Shown piece after piece: positions 56,463 through 64,000 of a DNA stretch of 64,000 nt (the first letter of the stretch is position 1; each line of letters starts with the position of its first letter). The position numbers and the translations under genes were made by a program. Under the pieces are notes generated by a model, which made no database searches, was not told where the DNA came from, and saw only the letters and a list, made by a program, of their open reading frames with translations. Source of the stretch: Lentzea terrae (GTDB lineage Bacteria; Actinomycetota; Actinomycetes; Mycobacteriales; Pseudonocardiaceae); NCBI RefSeq assembly GCF_003265345.1, contig NZ_QFWW01000007.1, forward strand, positions 84,036 through 148,035, written 5' to 3'.

Positions 56463-56475
56463 CGTGAACGACAGG

Positions 56476-56508
56476 AACGGGGCGTGTCCACATCGGACAC
56501 GCCCCGTT
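56476..56508. terminator. Intrinsic terminator after gluD, shared by the convergent lipoprotein gene
   Basis: 14-bp stem (56476-56489 with 56495-56508), ACATC loop, ending in TTTT rightward. The leftward gene stops at 56509, right against the stem, so it probably ends both transcripts. Confidence 0.85.
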
Positions 56509-56976
56509 TTACTTCCAGCGCACGGACTCGCAGTTGTTCGCCACGTAGTCCGCGGCCAGTGAGCCGTCGCCCTTCTTGGCCTTGGCGGCCGCCTCGCGGG
56601 CGTAGCGCTGCCCGTCCGGGTCCTCCGGCGAGAACTTCGGCAGCACCTCGTCCATCACCTCGAGCGCCTTGGACTCGGCTGTCCGGTCGCCACGTTTCCG
56701 CGCGTCCTCCCAGCCGAGGTACCAGGCGCACGAGTTGGTCATCTCCAGGACGATCCGCTCACTGCCCGCCGGTGCCCTGTCCGGTCCCGGCCCTGATTTC
56801 TCCGCCAGCACGGCCAGATCCGGCTTGCGACCGTCCGGCCAGGTGAACCTGGCGGAGCTGTCCTGCACGGCTTTCGCGTACTGCTGCTGGTTCACCAGCT
56901 GTGGTTGTGCTTGTGGTGCCGCACAACCGGCCACCAGAGCCACCGCGAGCAGTGCGGTCAGTTGCCGCTCCACCAC
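56509..56976 (-). CDS. Small lipoprotein of unknown function
   Basis: About 155 residues with a lipobox (ALVAGC, Cys18) and a soluble helical body (QQQYAKAVQDSSARFTWPDG; SCAWYLGWEDARKRGDRTAE; REAAAKAKKGDGSLAADYVA). GTG 56976 (or the adjacent GTG 56973) follows GGGGGAAC. Its start overlaps the end of the next gene by 19 bases. No family recognised. Confidence 0.7.
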   Translation of the reverse strand: MVERQLTALLAVALVAGCAAPQAQPQLVNQQQYAKAVQDSSARFTWPDGRKPDLAVLAEKSGPGPDRAPAGSERIVLEMTNSCAWYLGWEDARKRGDRTAESKALEVMDEVLPKFSPEDPDGQRYAREAAAKAKKGDGSLAADYVANNCESVRWK

Positions 56977-57323
56977 AGCGTTCCCCCGACGGTGCCCTCG
57001 GTGTACGGGCTGTTCGACGCGAGACAGAACTTGGTGCCCGCCCTGAAGTTCGTGCCCACGTGCTTGCGGGTCTCCTCCATCCGCACGAAGGAGCCGCGCG
57101 TGTTGCGGTCGCCGCACTTGTACCAGGCGAGCTGCATGACGCCGCCGAGCGCGACCCTGGCGTCGATGTTCGATCCGGCGACGGTGATCGTGCGCGCGTT
57201 GGTGAACCAGGTGATCTGGTCCTTCTTGAACGGCACCGTGATCGTGGTTGACGCGGCCTGTGCGGGCGCCGCCGACAGCATGGCAAACCCCACGGCGGCC
57301 ACAACGGCGATAACACGTTTCAT
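56958..57323 (-). CDS. Small secreted protein, 121 residues
   Basis: Signal peptide MKRVIAVVAAVGFAMLSAAPAQA with cleavage near residue 23, then a mature domain of strands TTITVPFKKDQITWFTNARTITVAGSNIDARV ... KHVGTNFRAGTKFCLASNSP ... TLWWSGN. ATG 57323 follows GAGGGGGA. It shares its domain pattern with the next gene leftward-upstream (57337-57615), a tandem paralogue. Function unknown. Confidence 0.75.
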   Translation of the reverse strand: MKRVIAVVAAVGFAMLSAAPAQAASTTITVPFKKDQITWFTNARTITVAGSNIDARVALGGVMQLAWYKCGDRNTRGSFVRMEETRKHVGTNFRAGTKFCLASNSPYTEGTVGGTLWWSGN

Positions 57324-57336
57324 CAAGAGATCCCCC

Positions 57337-57615
57337 TCAGGAGTAGACGTTCCAGTCGACGACGCCGCACCAGTCCGGCTCGCTGCCCACGACTTCCAAG
57401 TGGAACGTCGTGCCGGCGGGAAAGTTCGAGCCGATGCGCCGGCGCGCGCGGTCCCCAGCCGGGAACAGGACGGGACTGCCGGCCACGCGGTGGTCGCCGT
57501 CGCGGAACCAGCGGATCTCCAGATCGCCGGAACTGGACGTGACCCGCAGGTAGACGTCCGATCCGTCGGCGGTGATCGTGCGGACGGCGAGCAGGTCGGC
57601 CGATGCGGTGCGCAT
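57337..57615 (-). CDS. Tandem paralogue of the 121-residue secreted protein, apparently without a signal peptide
   Basis: 92 residues matching the mature domain of its neighbour: LLAVRTITADGSDVYLRV, IGSNFPAGTTFHLEVVGS and a final WCGVVDWNVYS. From ATG 57615, or slightly longer from a GTG, no hydrophobic signal is visible. It may be a 5'-truncated copy or have lost export. Stop and next start are 13 bases apart. Confidence 0.55.
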   Translation of the reverse strand: MRTASADLLAVRTITADGSDVYLRVTSSSGDLEIRWFRDGDHRVAGSPVLFPAGDRARRRIGSNFPAGTTFHLEVVGSEPDWCGVVDWNVYS

Positions 57616-57716
57616 GCCGCGGAACGTATCGACGCGAGCGGAACCGGGTCGTCTCACGAACAGTGGATCTCCCGTCAACTTTCGCGGTACGCTCTGAGTT
57701 GGGGGATCTACCGCGG

Positions 57717-57724
57717 TGACGTCA
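57717..57724. promoter_or_regulatory. Palindrome TGACGTCA in the regulator promoter
   Basis: 8-bp palindrome 18 bases upstream of the NarL-type gene start, between divergent genes. Possible operator. Confidence 0.35.
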
Positions 57725-57741
57725 CATGATTGAGGGGCCTT

Positions 57742-58389
57742 GTGACGCGCGTTCTCGTAGTTGACGACCAGCCGTTGTTCAGAGCGGGCCTGGTCGCGTT
57801 GCTCAACGCTGCACCGGATCTGACCGTCGTCGGCGAGGCCGCGGACGGCGATACCGCCGTGCGCCTGGCCGAGTCGACGCGGCCGGACGTGATCCTGATG
57901 GACATCCGCCTGCCGAGGCTCACCGCGTTGAAACGGGTGGCGGCTTCGGCGCGGGTGCTGGTGCTGACCACCTTCGACCTCGACGAGGACGTCCACGAGG
58001 CGCTGCGGCTGGGTGCCGCGGGGATCGTGCTGAAGGAGTCCGAACCGGCCAGGCTGCTCGCGGCGATCAAGGCCGTGGCGTCCGGCGAGATGCAGTTCAG
58101 TCCCACCGTGCTGCGCCGGCTCGTCGCGGCCTACCTGCGCGGTGATGTTCCTGCCGCGCCGTGGGTTCCGATCGGTCTGGGCGACCTCACCGAGCGCGAA
58201 CGGGAGGTCCTGAGGCTGGTCGCCACCGGCATGACCAACGCAGCGATTGCGAGCAAGCTCAGCGTCACCGAGGGCACGGTGAAGACGCACCTCAACCGCG
58301 TGATGACGAAGCTGCGGCTGACCAGCAGGGCCCAGGCCGTGGTGACGGCCTACGAGTCCGGGCTGGTCACGCCGCAGCTCGCCGGGTGA
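57742..58389 (+). CDS. NarL/FixJ-family response regulator without partner kinase
   Basis: 215 residues. Receiver with Asp8/Asp9, phospho-acceptor Asp54 (LMDIRLP) and Lys in VLKESEPARLL. The region after Asp54 (RLTALKRVA) is a few residues shorter than usual. The C-terminal LuxR HTH is typical: LTEREREVLRLVATGMTNAAIASKLSVTEGTVKTHLNRVMTKL. GTG 57742 follows GAGGGG. No kinase gene lies in the window; small secreted-protein genes flank it on both sides. Confidence 0.88.
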   Translation: MTRVLVVDDQPLFRAGLVALLNAAPDLTVVGEAADGDTAVRLAESTRPDVILMDIRLPRLTALKRVAASARVLVLTTFDLDEDVHEALRLGAAGIVLKESEPARLLAAIKAVASGEMQFSPTVLRRLVAAYLRGDVPAAPWVPIGLGDLTEREREVLRLVATGMTNAAIASKLSVTEGTVKTHLNRVMTKLRLTSRAQAVVTAYESGLVTPQLAG

Positions 58390-58761
58390 CTACCAGCGCA
58401 GGCCGAGGTGGGCGAAGTCCGGGCTCATCTTGTTGATGCTCACCGAGACGTACCCGGCGTGGACGCCCTCACAGGTCCACGAACCGGCCGGGTCGTCCGA
58501 CCAGATCTCGCGCTTGCAACCGGTGGGGCCCTGGCTGTCCCACACCTCCCAGCTGGCGCGGTAGTTGCCGAACGGCCAGCTCCGGACGAGGTCGGCGTCG
58601 ACGGAGAGCCGGCCGCCGGGGAACTGGTCGGTCGCGATGGAGCAGTCGCTCTGCGACGGAATCGGCCCGCACACGCCGTTCGTGCTGCCCTGGATCGCCG
58701 CATGGGCAGGTGCCGGCAGCAGCACGAGCACAGCGGTCACCAGCAATCCCAGAATCTTCAT
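58390..58761 (-). CDS. Small secreted protein, 123 residues
   Basis: Signal peptide MKILGLLVTAVLVLLPAPAHA (cleavage near 21) and a Cys-containing mature domain (CGPIPSQSDC; GPTGCKREIW; WTCEGVHAGY) that probably has two disulfides. ATG 58761 follows GGGGGAAG. Directly adjoins the regulator stop (58389/58390). No family recognised. Confidence 0.72.
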   Translation of the reverse strand: MKILGLLVTAVLVLLPAPAHAAIQGSTNGVCGPIPSQSDCSIATDQFPGGRLSVDADLVRSWPFGNYRASWEVWDSQGPTGCKREIWSDDPAGSWTCEGVHAGYVSVSINKMSPDFAHLGLRW

Positions 58762-58779
58762 CTCTTCCCCCCAGAAATG

Positions 58780-59178
58780 TCAGAACTCGCCACAAACCGG
58801 ATCAGCGGCACGCGTGAACGTGTCTCCCGTCTTCATCCAGAACTCCGCACACCACAGCGAACCGTCGAACGCCTTCTGGTTCACCTCGACGCGATAGGAC
58901 TCCTCGAAAGTCCAGAACTTCGTCTCGCTGTCGGCGATGTGACCGTTCGGGCCGAACATCCGGTAGAAACCGGTGTGACTGGCCGGACCCACGGGCGTGA
59001 GCTGCCCCATCATCCGCAACACCGAGCAGCTGTCACCTCTCTGCCCGAGGATGTGCAGCGCCACCACGCCGTTTCCCTGGGGATCGGGTACGGAACAACC
59101 CGATTCCCGCGCGGATGCCGACGGAACAAGCAGAACCGACATCAACGCCGCCACGACGACAGCGAAAAATGCTCGCAT
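58780..59178 (-). CDS. Small secreted protein, 132 residues
   Basis: Signal peptide MRAFFAVVVAALMSVLLVPSASA (cleavage near 23), mature domain with four Cys (SGCSVPDPQG; GDSCSVLRM; LWCAEFWMK; DPVCGEF). ATG 59178 follows GGGGGA; a longer start at 59232 lacks support. It lies 18 bases upstream of the 123-residue secreted gene, probably one transcript. No family recognised. Confidence 0.72.
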   Translation of the reverse strand: MRAFFAVVVAALMSVLLVPSASARESGCSVPDPQGNGVVALHILGQRGDSCSVLRMMGQLTPVGPASHTGFYRMFGPNGHIADSETKFWTFEESYRVEVNQKAFDGSLWCAEFWMKTGDTFTRAADPVCGEF

Positions 59179-59291
59179 ATTCGAATCCCCCAATTCGTGC
59201 TGGATCCTCAGTACAGCACCGGACGCCGACACGGGCGCACTGAAAACCGGGGGAAACCCACGAACGTGGCAATCGGGCGAAAACAGCCCCG

Positions 59292-59332
59292 CGTCCCGTG
59301 GGCCGGAGCTACGATGCCCGGCCCACGAGACG
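59292..59332 (-). terminator. Terminator after the sdh operon
   Basis: 15-base arms (59292-59306 with 59318-59332) with a single mismatch and 11-base loop, 5 bases past the leftward sdhB stop. Confidence 0.7.
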
Positions 59333-59337
59333 GCTTG

Positions 59338-60084
59338 CTAGCGCTTGAACAGCTTGTTGCCGAGCCAGACGATCGGGTCGTACTTGCGGTCCGCCACGCG
59401 TTCCTTCATCGGGATGAGCGCGTTGTCGGTGATGTGGATGTGCTCGGGGCACACCTCGCTGCAGCACTTGGTGATGTTGCAGTACCCGAGCCCGTGGTCG
59501 TCCTGCGCCTGGTCGACGCGGTCGGCCGTGTCGAGCGGGTGCATCTCGAGCTCCGCCACCCGCATCAGGAACCTGGGCCCGGAGAACGCTTCCTTGTTCT
59601 CCTCGTGGTCACGGACCACGTGGCAGGTGTTCTGACACAGGAAGCACTCGATGCACTTGCGGAACTCCTGCGAGCGCTCGACGTCCACCTGCTGCATCCG
59701 GTACTCGCCCGGTGCCAGGTCCTTCGGCGGCGCGAACGACGGGACCTCGCGCGCCTTGGTGTAGTTGAAGGACACGTCGGTGACGAGGTCGCGGATGATC
59801 GGGAACGTCCGCATCGGCGTGACCGTGATCGTCTCCGACTCCTCGAAGACCGACATCCGGGTCATGCACAGCAGCCGCGGGCGTCCGTTGATCTCCGCGG
59901 AGCACGAGCCGCACTTGCCCGCCTTGCAGTTCCACCGCACCGCGAGGTCCGGTGCCTGCGTGGCCTGCAGCCGGTGGATGATGTCGAGCACGACCTCACC
60001 CTCGTTGACCTCGACGGTGAAGTCCTCCAGCGCGCCGCCGGAGTCGTCACCGCGCCACACCCGGAACTTCCCCTGGTAGCTCAT
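59338..60084 (-). CDS. sdhB: Succinate dehydrogenase/fumarate reductase iron-sulfur subunit
   Basis: 248-residue electron-transfer subunit with all three clusters: [2Fe-2S] CKAGKCGSC plus a later Cys; CIECFLCQNTC; and CNITKCCSEVCPEHI. It carries electrons from the flavoprotein to quinone through the membrane anchor. ATG 60084 overlaps the sdhA stop (ATGA). Last gene of sdhCAB. Confidence 0.95.
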   Translation of the reverse strand: MSYQGKFRVWRGDDSGGALEDFTVEVNEGEVVLDIIHRLQATQAPDLAVRWNCKAGKCGSCSAEINGRPRLLCMTRMSVFEESETITVTPMRTFPIIRDLVTDVSFNYTKAREVPSFAPPKDLAPGEYRMQQVDVERSQEFRKCIECFLCQNTCHVVRDHEENKEAFSGPRFLMRVAELEMHPLDTADRVDQAQDDHGLGYCNITKCCSEVCPEHIHITDNALIPMKERVADRKYDPIVWLGNKLFKR

Positions 60085-61949
60085 GACAACTCCTCGGCGG
60101 TGAGGTACTTCTCCAGCTCGGTCCGGTCGAACAGGTCCAGCAGGTCGGAGCGGATCGGGATCTGCGGTTTCTCCTCGACCGTCACGCCGTCGCCGGAGAC
60201 GTTGCACACCAACAACTTCCGCCGCCACTCCGCGTCCATCGACGGATGGTCGTCGCGGGTGTGGCCGCCGCGGGACTCCGTGCGCAGCAGTGCCGCCTTG
60301 GCCACGCATTCCGACACCAGCAACATGTTCCTCAGGTCGAGCGCGAGGTGCCAGCCCGGGTTGAACTGCTGGTGTCCCTCGACCGTCAGCGACTGGGCCC
60401 GCTCCTTGAGCTTCTCCAGGCGCTGCAACGCCTCTTCCATCTCGGCCTGCCGGCGGATGATGCCGACCAGGTCGTTCATCGACTGCTGCAGCTCCATGTG
60501 CAGCGTGTACGGGTTCTCCCCGCCTTCCTGCTGGAACGGCTTGAGCGCGGTCGCCCGTGCCTCGGTGACCGTGTCCTCGGAGACGGCCGGGCGCTGTTCG
60601 AGTGCCCGCACGTACTCCGAGGCACCCGCACCGGCCCTGCGTCCGAACACCAGCAGGTCCGACAGCGAATTTCCACCTAGGCGGTTCGAGCCGTGCATGC
60701 CGCCGGAGACCTCACCGGCGGCGTAAAGCCCTGCCACGGAGGAGGATCCGGTGTCCGGGTCGACTTCGACGCCGCCCATCACGTAGTGACAGGTCGGCCC
60801 GACTTCCATCGGCTGCGCGGTGATGTCCACATCGGCCAGTTCCTTGAACTGGTGGTGCATCGACGGCAGCCGCTTGCGGATCTCCTCGGCGGGTAGACGC
60901 GTTGACACGTCGAGGAAAACGCCGCCGTGGGGCGACCCGCGCCCGGCTTTCACCTCGGAGTTGATGGCGCGCGCGACCTCGTCGCGTGGCAGCAGCTCCG
61001 GTGGGCGCCGGTTGTTGGCCTGGTCGGTGTACCAGCGGTCGCCTTCTTCTTCGTTGTCGGCGTACTTGTCCTTGAACACCTCGGGGATGTAGTCGAACAT
61101 GAACCGCTTGCCTTCGGAGTTCCGCAGCACGCCACCGTCACCGCGGACGGACTCGGTGACGAGGATGCCTTTCACAGAAGGCGGCCAGACCATCCCGGTG
61201 GGGTGGAACTGGATGAACTCCATGTTGATCAGCGAGGCGCCCGCGCGCAGTGCCAGCGCGTGGCCGTCGCCGGTGTACTCCCAGGAGTTCGACGTGACCT
61301 TGAACGACTTGCCGATGCCACCGGTCGCGAGGATCACCGCCGGCGCCTCGAACAGCACGAACCGGCCGGACTCGCGCCAGTAGCCGAACGCGCCGGCGAT
61401 CCGGTCACCGTCCTTGACCAGGTCGGTGACGGTGAACTCCTGGAACACCCGCAGGCGTTCCTCGTAGTCGCCGAACTCCTTGAAGTCCTCCTGCTGCAAC
61501 GAAACGATCTTCTGCTGCAACGTGCGGATCAGTTCGAGGCCGGTGCGGTCACCGACGTGCGCGAGGCGCGGGTACTCGTGGCCACCGAAGTTGCGCTGCG
61601 AGATGCGGCCGTCCTTCGTGCGGTCGAACAGCGCGCCGTACGTCTCGAGTTCCCAGACCCGTTGCGGTGCCTCCTGCGCGTGCAGCTCGGCCATCCGCCA
61701 GTTGTTGAGGAACTTGCCACCGCGCATGGTGTCGCGGAAGTGCACCTGCCAGCTGTCGCTCGAGTTCACGTTGCCCATGGCGGCGGCGATGCCACCCTCG
61801 GCCATCACCGTGTGGGCCTTGCCGAACAACGACTTGCAGAGAACGGCGGTGCGCATGCCGTGCTCACGGGCCTCGATCGCGGCACGCAACCCGGCACCAC
61901 CGGCACCGATCACGAGAACGTCGAACGAATGCCTTTCCAGCTCGGGCAA
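60081..61949 (-). CDS. sdhA: Succinate dehydrogenase/fumarate reductase flavoprotein subunit
   Basis: 622-residue FAD subunit that oxidises succinate. Rossmann start DVLVIGAGGAGLRAAIEARE, the flavin-linked AHTVMAEGG, the active-site FHPTG and the late HGSNRLGGNSLSDLLVFGRRAG. TTG 61949 is preferred: AAGGAG lies 5 bases upstream, while GTG 61955 would be only 2 bases from it. It fits the short-N-terminus Sdh1-type enzymes. Confidence 0.95.
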   Translation of the reverse strand: MPELERHSFDVLVIGAGGAGLRAAIEAREHGMRTAVLCKSLFGKAHTVMAEGGIAAAMGNVNSSDSWQVHFRDTMRGGKFLNNWRMAELHAQEAPQRVWELETYGALFDRTKDGRISQRNFGGHEYPRLAHVGDRTGLELIRTLQQKIVSLQQEDFKEFGDYEERLRVFQEFTVTDLVKDGDRIAGAFGYWRESGRFVLFEAPAVILATGGIGKSFKVTSNSWEYTGDGHALALRAGASLINMEFIQFHPTGMVWPPSVKGILVTESVRGDGGVLRNSEGKRFMFDYIPEVFKDKYADNEEEGDRWYTDQANNRRPPELLPRDEVARAINSEVKAGRGSPHGGVFLDVSTRLPAEEIRKRLPSMHHQFKELADVDITAQPMEVGPTCHYVMGGVEVDPDTGSSSVAGLYAAGEVSGGMHGSNRLGGNSLSDLLVFGRRAGAGASEYVRALEQRPAVSEDTVTEARATALKPFQQEGGENPYTLHMELQQSMNDLVGIIRRQAEMEEALQRLEKLKERAQSLTVEGHQQFNPGWHLALDLRNMLLVSECVAKAALLRTESRGGHTRDDHPSMDAEWRRKLLVCNVSGDGVTVEEKPQIPIRSDLLDLFDRTELEKYLTAEELS

Positions 61950-61958
61950 AACCACTCC

Positions 61959-62723
61959 TTAGTTGATGAAGCGGAGGTCGGAGATCGTTCCCGAGGCGAC
62001 CAGCGCGACGTACAGGTCGGTGAGGCAGACGAAGATCAGCGAAGTCCAGGCGAGCAGCATGTGCCGGTTGTTCAGCTTGGAGATCTGCGTCCACATCCAG
62101 TACCGGACCGGGTGCTTGGAGAAGTGCTTGAGCCGCCCGCCCGCGATGTGCCGGCACGAGTGGCACGACAGCGTGTACGCGGCGAGCAGGCCGACGTTGA
62201 CCAGCAGGATGATGTTGCCGAGGCCGACGCCGGTGCCGAACGCGAGGATCGCGTCGTAGATGTTGATCAGCAGCAGGACCGAGGCCGCGTAGAAGAAGTA
62301 CCGGTGCAGGTTCTGCGCGATCAGCGGGAACTTCGTCTCACCGGTGTACTTGCTGTGCGGCTCGGCCACGGCGCACGCGGGCGGCGACGCCCAGGCGGCC
62401 CGGTAGTAGGCCTTGCGGTAGTAGTAGCAGGTGATCCGGAAGCCCAGCAGGAACGGGATGATGATCACCGGCGGCGTGAGGAAGCCCGGCAGTGCCGGGA
62501 ACCACTGACCGAAGTGCGCGGCCGCCGGGACGCACTCCTCGGTGAGGCACGGCGAGTACATCGGTGTGAGGTAGTGGTACTGGTCGACCCAGTAGAAGTC
62601 CCCCTGGAACGTGCGGAACGCCGCGTAGATCGAGATGAGCAGCAGGCCGACGAATGTCGTCAGCGGCGGCAACCACCATCGGTCCGTGCGCAGAGTCCTG
62701 GCGGCGATCTCTGCCCTCGCCAT
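61959..62723 (-). CDS. sdhC: Succinate dehydrogenase membrane anchor, Sdh1 type
   Basis: 254-residue single-chain anchor with about five helices (PPLTTFVGLLLISIYAAF; PPVIIIPFLLGFRITCYYY; FFYAASVLLLINIYDAIL; NIILLVNVGLLAAYTLSC; MLLAWTSLIFVCLTDLYVAL). Heme/quinone-side His residues include NLHRYFF and SCHSCRHIAGG. This single large anchor matches the mycobacterial Sdh1 operon (Rv0249c-Rv0247c). Start ATG 62723 after AAGGTGAG. Confidence 0.88.
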   Translation of the reverse strand: MARAEIAARTLRTDRWWLPPLTTFVGLLLISIYAAFRTFQGDFYWVDQYHYLTPMYSPCLTEECVPAAAHFGQWFPALPGFLTPPVIIIPFLLGFRITCYYYRKAYYRAAWASPPACAVAEPHSKYTGETKFPLIAQNLHRYFFYAASVLLLINIYDAILAFGTGVGLGNIILLVNVGLLAAYTLSCHSCRHIAGGRLKHFSKHPVRYWMWTQISKLNNRHMLLAWTSLIFVCLTDLYVALVASGTISDLRFIN

Positions 62724-62767
62724 TACTCACCTTTCTGGGGGTCCACGCCGTTGTGGAGAAACGCCGA

Positions 62768-62794
62768 ACGGCCCCCGCGTCTCGCGGGGGCCGT
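62768..62794 (-). terminator. Terminator after the 97-residue gene
   Basis: 12-bp perfect stem (62768-62779 with 62783-62794), TCT loop, 14 bases past the leftward stop. Confidence 0.75.
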
Positions 62795-62808
62795 CTGATC
62801 AGGTCGGC

Positions 62809-63102
62809 TCAGGTCCGGTTGCGGTAGCCACCGAGTCCTTCGTCGTCTGCGTCCTTCCACAACGACTCGTCGTAGGGCGTGTCTGGCACGACCACGACCT
62901 CGCGTTCCACTTGAGGCGCTTCCCGCTGCCTCGGGGTGGTGCCGAGATCGACGAGTTCGGTGGCGTCGATGTCCATGCGTTCTACGTCGTTGGCAAGGCG
63001 TTGCACAGCTGCCACGTCGCCGTACTTGGCGCGCAACGAGCTGACGCAGTGCCGCATCTGACCGATGACCCGGCGCAGTTCGACGATCTCCGTGGACGTC
63101 AT
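62809..63102 (-). CDS. Conserved small protein, 97 residues
   Basis: Soluble, helical first half (TEIVELRRVIGQMRHCVSSLRAKYG) then acidic (DVERMDIDATELVDLG; DESLWKDADDEGLGGYRNRT). ATG 63102 follows GGAGG. It has its own terminator and lies between the sdh and edd promoters. No family recognised. Confidence 0.65.
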   Translation of the reverse strand: MTSTEIVELRRVIGQMRHCVSSLRAKYGDVAAVQRLANDVERMDIDATELVDLGTTPRQREAPQVEREVVVVPDTPYDESLWKDADDEGLGGYRNRT

Positions 63103-63246
63103 GGGACACCTCCGTTCCAAGGTCGTGCCCCGCACTCTGCCCAATCTCAAGCCATGTGACAAGCACCACACGCCAAGATTCAAAACTGGCCACGTCTCAG
63201 CTACTGAATCGTTTTTGTGTCTACGACCAGCCATGACTTACTGTGT

Positions 63247-63276
63247 GTGGCGTCACGCCCGTCCGTGGGACGCCAC
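63247..63276 (+). promoter_or_regulatory. Inverted repeat GTGGCGTC-N14-GACGCCAC upstream of edd
   Basis: 8-bp arms around 14 bases, about 55 bases before the edd start, in a 227-bp gap. Possible leader hairpin or operator. Confidence 0.4.
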
Positions 63277-63329
63277 CGTTGTCGTCTCGTGAGGGCCCCA
63301 CCACGGCCCGTGATGACCCGGAGACCCCC

Positions 63330-64000
63330 ATGACCGAACTGCATCCTGTTCTGACAGAGGTGACACGCCGGATCGCCGCCCGAAGCGCCGACACCCGCCG
63401 TGCGTACCTCGAACGTGTGGCCGCCGCCGCACAGGACGGAACGTCCCGGTCCGGCTTCGCGTGCAGCAACCTGGCGCACGGCTTCGCCGGAATCACCGGC
63501 GGCGACAAGGCGGCGCTGCGGGCGCTGCGCAAGTCCAACGTCGCGATCGTGTCGTCCTACAACGACATGCTGTCGGCCCACCAGCCGTTCCAGGAGTACC
63601 CGGCCTGGATCAAGGACTCGGTCCGTCTGGCCGGCGGCGTGTCCCAGTTCGCGGGCGGCGTGCCCGCGATGTGCGACGGCATCACCCAGGGCCGCGAGGG
63701 CATGGAGCTGTCGCTGTTCAGCCGCGACGTCATCGCGATGTCCACCGGTATCGCCCTGTCCCACGAGATGTTCGACGCCGCCGTGCTGCTGGGCGTCTGC
63801 GACAAGATCGTGCCCGGGCTCTTGATCGGCGCGCTGTCGTTCGGCCACCTGCCGTCGATCCTGGTACCCGCGGGCCCGATGGCGTCCGGACTCTCCAACA
63901 AGGAGAAGGCCCGCGTCCGGCAGCTATACGCGGAGGGCAAGGCGTCGCGCGAGGACCTGCTGGAGGCCGAGGCCGCGTCGTACCACTCCCCCGGCACCTG
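63330..64000 (+). CDS. edd: Phosphogluconate dehydratase, 5' part (runs off the window)
   Basis: First 223 residues of the Entner-Doudoroff dehydratase that turns 6-phosphogluconate into 2-keto-3-deoxy-6-phosphogluconate with a [4Fe-4S] cluster. Visible: [43 protein letters not shown] (cluster Cys), [36 protein letters not shown] and SYHSPGT at the edge, just before the next cluster Cys. ATG 63330, with GGAG about 6 bases upstream. The gene is incomplete, so neighbours such as eda or zwf cannot be judged. Confidence 0.93.
   Translation, partial: MTELHPVLTEVTRRIAARSADTRRAYLERVAAAAQDGTSRSGFACSNLAHGFAGITGGDKAALRALRKSNVAIVSSYNDMLSAHQPFQEYPAWIKDSVRLAGGVSQFAGGVPAMCDGITQGREGMELSLFSRDVIAMSTGIALSHEMFDAAVLLGVCDKIVPGLLIGALSFGHLPSILVPAGPMASGLSNKEKARVRQLYAEGKASREDLLEAEAASYHSPGT

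Overview
The window is 64 kb of high-GC DNA (roughly 70 % by eye) with dense coding on both strands, many GTG and TTG starts, 1-4 bp stop/start overlaps and almost no gene-free DNA (no gap over 300 bases). Gene content points to an actinobacterium of the Pseudonocardiales (Lentzea/Saccharothrix/Actinosynnema-like; an inference): actinobacterial LexA boxes, a class II ribonucleotide reductase with NrdR, an Rv2732c-type membrane protein, a mycobacterial-type Sdh1 complex, HelR and gluABCD. No tRNA, rRNA, CRISPR array, prophage or complete insertion sequence was seen.

Layout. 0-5.3 kb: secreted S15 peptidase, adenosine deaminase, CutA, HelR-type RNA polymerase recycling ATPase. 5.4-14.3 kb: carbohydrate locus with two divergent units around a DeoR-type regulator; leftward PfkB kinase, lipoprotein binding protein and two ABC permeases, rightward DeoR regulator, GH4 glycosidase and GH38 alpha-mannosidase. 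14.3-32.8 kb: mixed housekeeping and accessory genes (lspA, endonuclease V, DUF3500, a secreted lyase-like protein, ArsR-SRPBCC, CBS protein, secreted stalk protein, EcsC, a Rph/PEP-synthase-like phosphotransferase, CGNR regulator/hydrolase, ADP-ribosylglycohydrolase, LysR/SDR). 29.9-56.5 kb: the conserved actinobacterial block nrdJ-nrdR-(small membrane protein)-lexA ... hflX ... dapF-miaA-LigB-like-DUF349 ... Rv2732c-miaB ... gluABCD. Into it are interleaved a P450 with an IS30-type HTH regulator, an ArsR/MFS pair, a membrane-anchored propeller, a secreted DUF2690 protein, a decayed HTH-NB-ARC-TPR regulator and a TAXI protein with a two-component system. 56.5-59.2 kb: small secreted proteins around an orphan NarL-type regulator. 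59.3-64 kb: sdhCAB, a small conserved gene, and the start of edd, which runs off the window.

The most unusual DNA-level signal is a dispersed 12-bp near-palindrome, C-Y-GATATATC-R-G, and its RATATATY relatives. Fourteen copies contain ATATAT, against about 0.7 expected at 70 % GC. They occur inside reading frames in several registers and in intergenic gaps. A second dispersed element is a hairpin of about 40 bp with CAATGAG/CTCATTG arms, present three times. These two families, the decayed TPR regulator, the TAXI/two-component locus and the co-occurrence of HelR with a Rph-like enzyme deserve the closest second look.
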